Positions 62,822 through 64,000 of a stretch of 64,000 nt of DNA are shown here, piece after piece (the stretch's first letter is position 1; every line of letters begins with the position of its first letter). The position numbers and the translations under genes are program-made. The notes beneath the pieces were generated by a model. That model was not told where the DNA came from and searched no databases. It saw only the letters and a program-made list of their open reading frames with translations. Location: NCBI GenBank assembly GCA_023853785.1, contig JAJIRX010000570.1, positions 372,001-436,000 of the forward strand. Reading direction: 5' to 3'. Source of the DNA: Psilocybe azurescens. Its lineage: Eukaryota > Basidiomycota > Agaricomycetes > Agaricales > Agrocybaceae.

Positions 62822-64000
62822 TCAGTCCTCGTCAAATTCACCTGGTTCAGCAAAATAATCAGGCAAAGCCTCCTCCACCCTCTTGATCACATCTCCAATC
62901 GCCCTCTTGGCGATCATCCGACAATCATGGTGCATATACGTCGCACTCCCCCATCTATCATAATCCTTCTGCACCAACCTCAGTCTCCCGAGGACATCAG
63001 CCAGCCCGAGGTTCATCACACTATCGCTTCTGGTCTTCTCCTTCCAGAACTCGAGCCAGGACTGGGTACATCCCTGTTGATGCCACGTCGCGCCGCACGA
63101 ATGGGAGTGCTCAAAGTGCAAGGGCGTCAGCCTCAGCTTATCCCATGTGGACGTGAGCCGATAGTACCCAGCGAGCAAACGGAGCTGCTGTGCGCGGGTG
63201 ACGACGAGGCGGCCTGCCGAGTCGAGCGTGCCCTCCTCCGGCACTTGCTCGGAGGAGGGTGTTTCAGATTCCGGGATGAGGCTGGAGGAGCTGTTGTTGC
63301 TTGGCGGTTCGGGCTTGAGAACGTCGACGCGGACCTTTTGACGACTACTGCTTTTTGCATGACTTCGAGGTATGCGGCGCCACGGAGCGCACGGAGATCG
63401 AGCTCGTCGGAGAGGGTCATGGCGAGGTAGGCGTATTGCACGGAGGAGGACATGAGCTGGCGGAGAAGGTTGATCATGGTGCTTAGGAGGCGCTCGTGTT
63501 GGCAGAGCTGGGCGAGACGAATGAGTCGGGTCAGTTGGTCCGCTGTTTCGTGCTGGGCCTCGCCTTTTGACGCGAAGGAGAAGGAGGAGTCGTTCTGTGG
63601 GATTGCGCTGAGTATGGGGGAGGGTTTGCGGTTCACGTATTCTTGGATGGCGTCGAGGGCCCATGTCTCCAGGGATTTGAAGGAGTATTTGTTGGATATT
63701 CGCGCGATGTCGATGAGCTGAAGGAGGTTTGCATGTGGTGATGTTACAATTTTCAGTTCTGGGGGTCTGAATCTGCGTTTAGAACATGCTTTTGAGTTCT
63801 GAATGTATTTGAATGCCTACAGAGCATAGAGAGCCCAAAGAAAGTGGCGAAACTCTTCAGGTGTGTCCCCAGTTAGTGTGATTGGATTGTCGTCGGATCG
63901 ACCTTCTGCCTCGTTGCTGCCTTGAGGCAGAGAAAACATAGTAGAGAAGCTCGAAAAATCCTTGCTCAGAATCGAACGATGGACCTATAAATCTCAAAAC
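62822..64000 (-). CDS. BTB/POZ-like protein, 5' end beyond the window
   Basis: The gene enters from the right edge. First visible residues are VHRSILSKDFSSFSTMFSLP, the typical second half-motif of a basidiomycete BTB/POZ domain, then ITLTGDTPEEFRHFLWALYA. After a short intron come LLQLIDIARISNKYSFKSLE, WALDAIQEYVN, LIRLAQLCQHERLLSTMINL, a run common to this family, and a C-terminal WSATYMHHDC-type region; the stop is TGA at 62824-62822. BTB proteins mediate dimerisation and often act as cullin-3 adaptors; nothing here fixes a partner. One base is missing in the T-run at about 63352-63357, which separates two frames that together read MQKSSSRQKVRVDVLKPEPP. Confidence 0.72.

Overview
The window looks like nuclear DNA of a basidiomycete, most probably a mushroom-forming Agaricomycete. 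Genes are broken by many short GT-AG introns (about 47-70 nt), and the families are typical of that group: basidiomycete F-box and BTB proteins, a SnoaL-like protein, a seven-helix rhodopsin-like receptor, tyrosine-kinase-like kinases and ABCC transporters. No plasmid, phage, CRISPR or clear transposon was seen.

Layout. 0.6-7.3 kb (+): ABCC transporter 1. 7.3-11.3 kb: gene-poor. 11.3-14.7 kb (+): an RRM plus YTH RNA-binding protein, a probable m6A reader. 17.35-17.9 kb (-): small SnoaL/NTF2-like protein. 20.4-20.7 kb: decayed copy of an ABC first exon. 21.5-28.1 kb (+): ABCC transporter 2. 28.5-33.7 kb: a GC-rich block with a small membrane protein (+), TAF6 of TFIID (-) and an F-box/LRR-like protein (+). 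35.0-36.5 kb (-): rhodopsin-like receptor. 38.8 kb: tRNA-Ser. 39.0-45.8 kb (-): ABCC transporter 3. 46.7-49.3 kb (-): 4-coumarate-CoA-ligase-like enzyme ending in a peroxisomal signal. 51.8-52.4 kb (-): F-box remnant. 52.7-53.8 kb (+): mitochondrial S-adenosylmethionine carrier. 53.9-56.2 kb (-): HOS3-type histone deacetylase. 56.6-59.9 kb (-): a Cdc24-like CH/DH/PH protein fused to a TKL-type kinase. 60.1-61.4 kb (+): second F-box remnant. 61.5 kb (-): intron-containing tRNA-Gln. 61.7-62.4 kb (+): unknown small protein. 62.8-64.0 kb (-): BTB protein, cut by the window edge.

The main caveat is reading-frame quality. Almost every long gene, including single-copy housekeeping genes (TAF6, SAM carrier, YTH protein), is thrown out of frame by one base, usually in a short run of identical bases. 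The simplest explanation is uncorrected homopolymer error in the assembly, so I do not call these genes dead on frameshifts alone. Models below were built by hand from splice sites and paralogue comparison; exon ends are good to a few bases where stated, starts less so.

The genes do not form one pathway. The only clear local family is the three ABCC genes. The most unusual architectures are the Cdc24-like GEF/kinase fusion and the YTH domain carrying a long low-complexity insertion.
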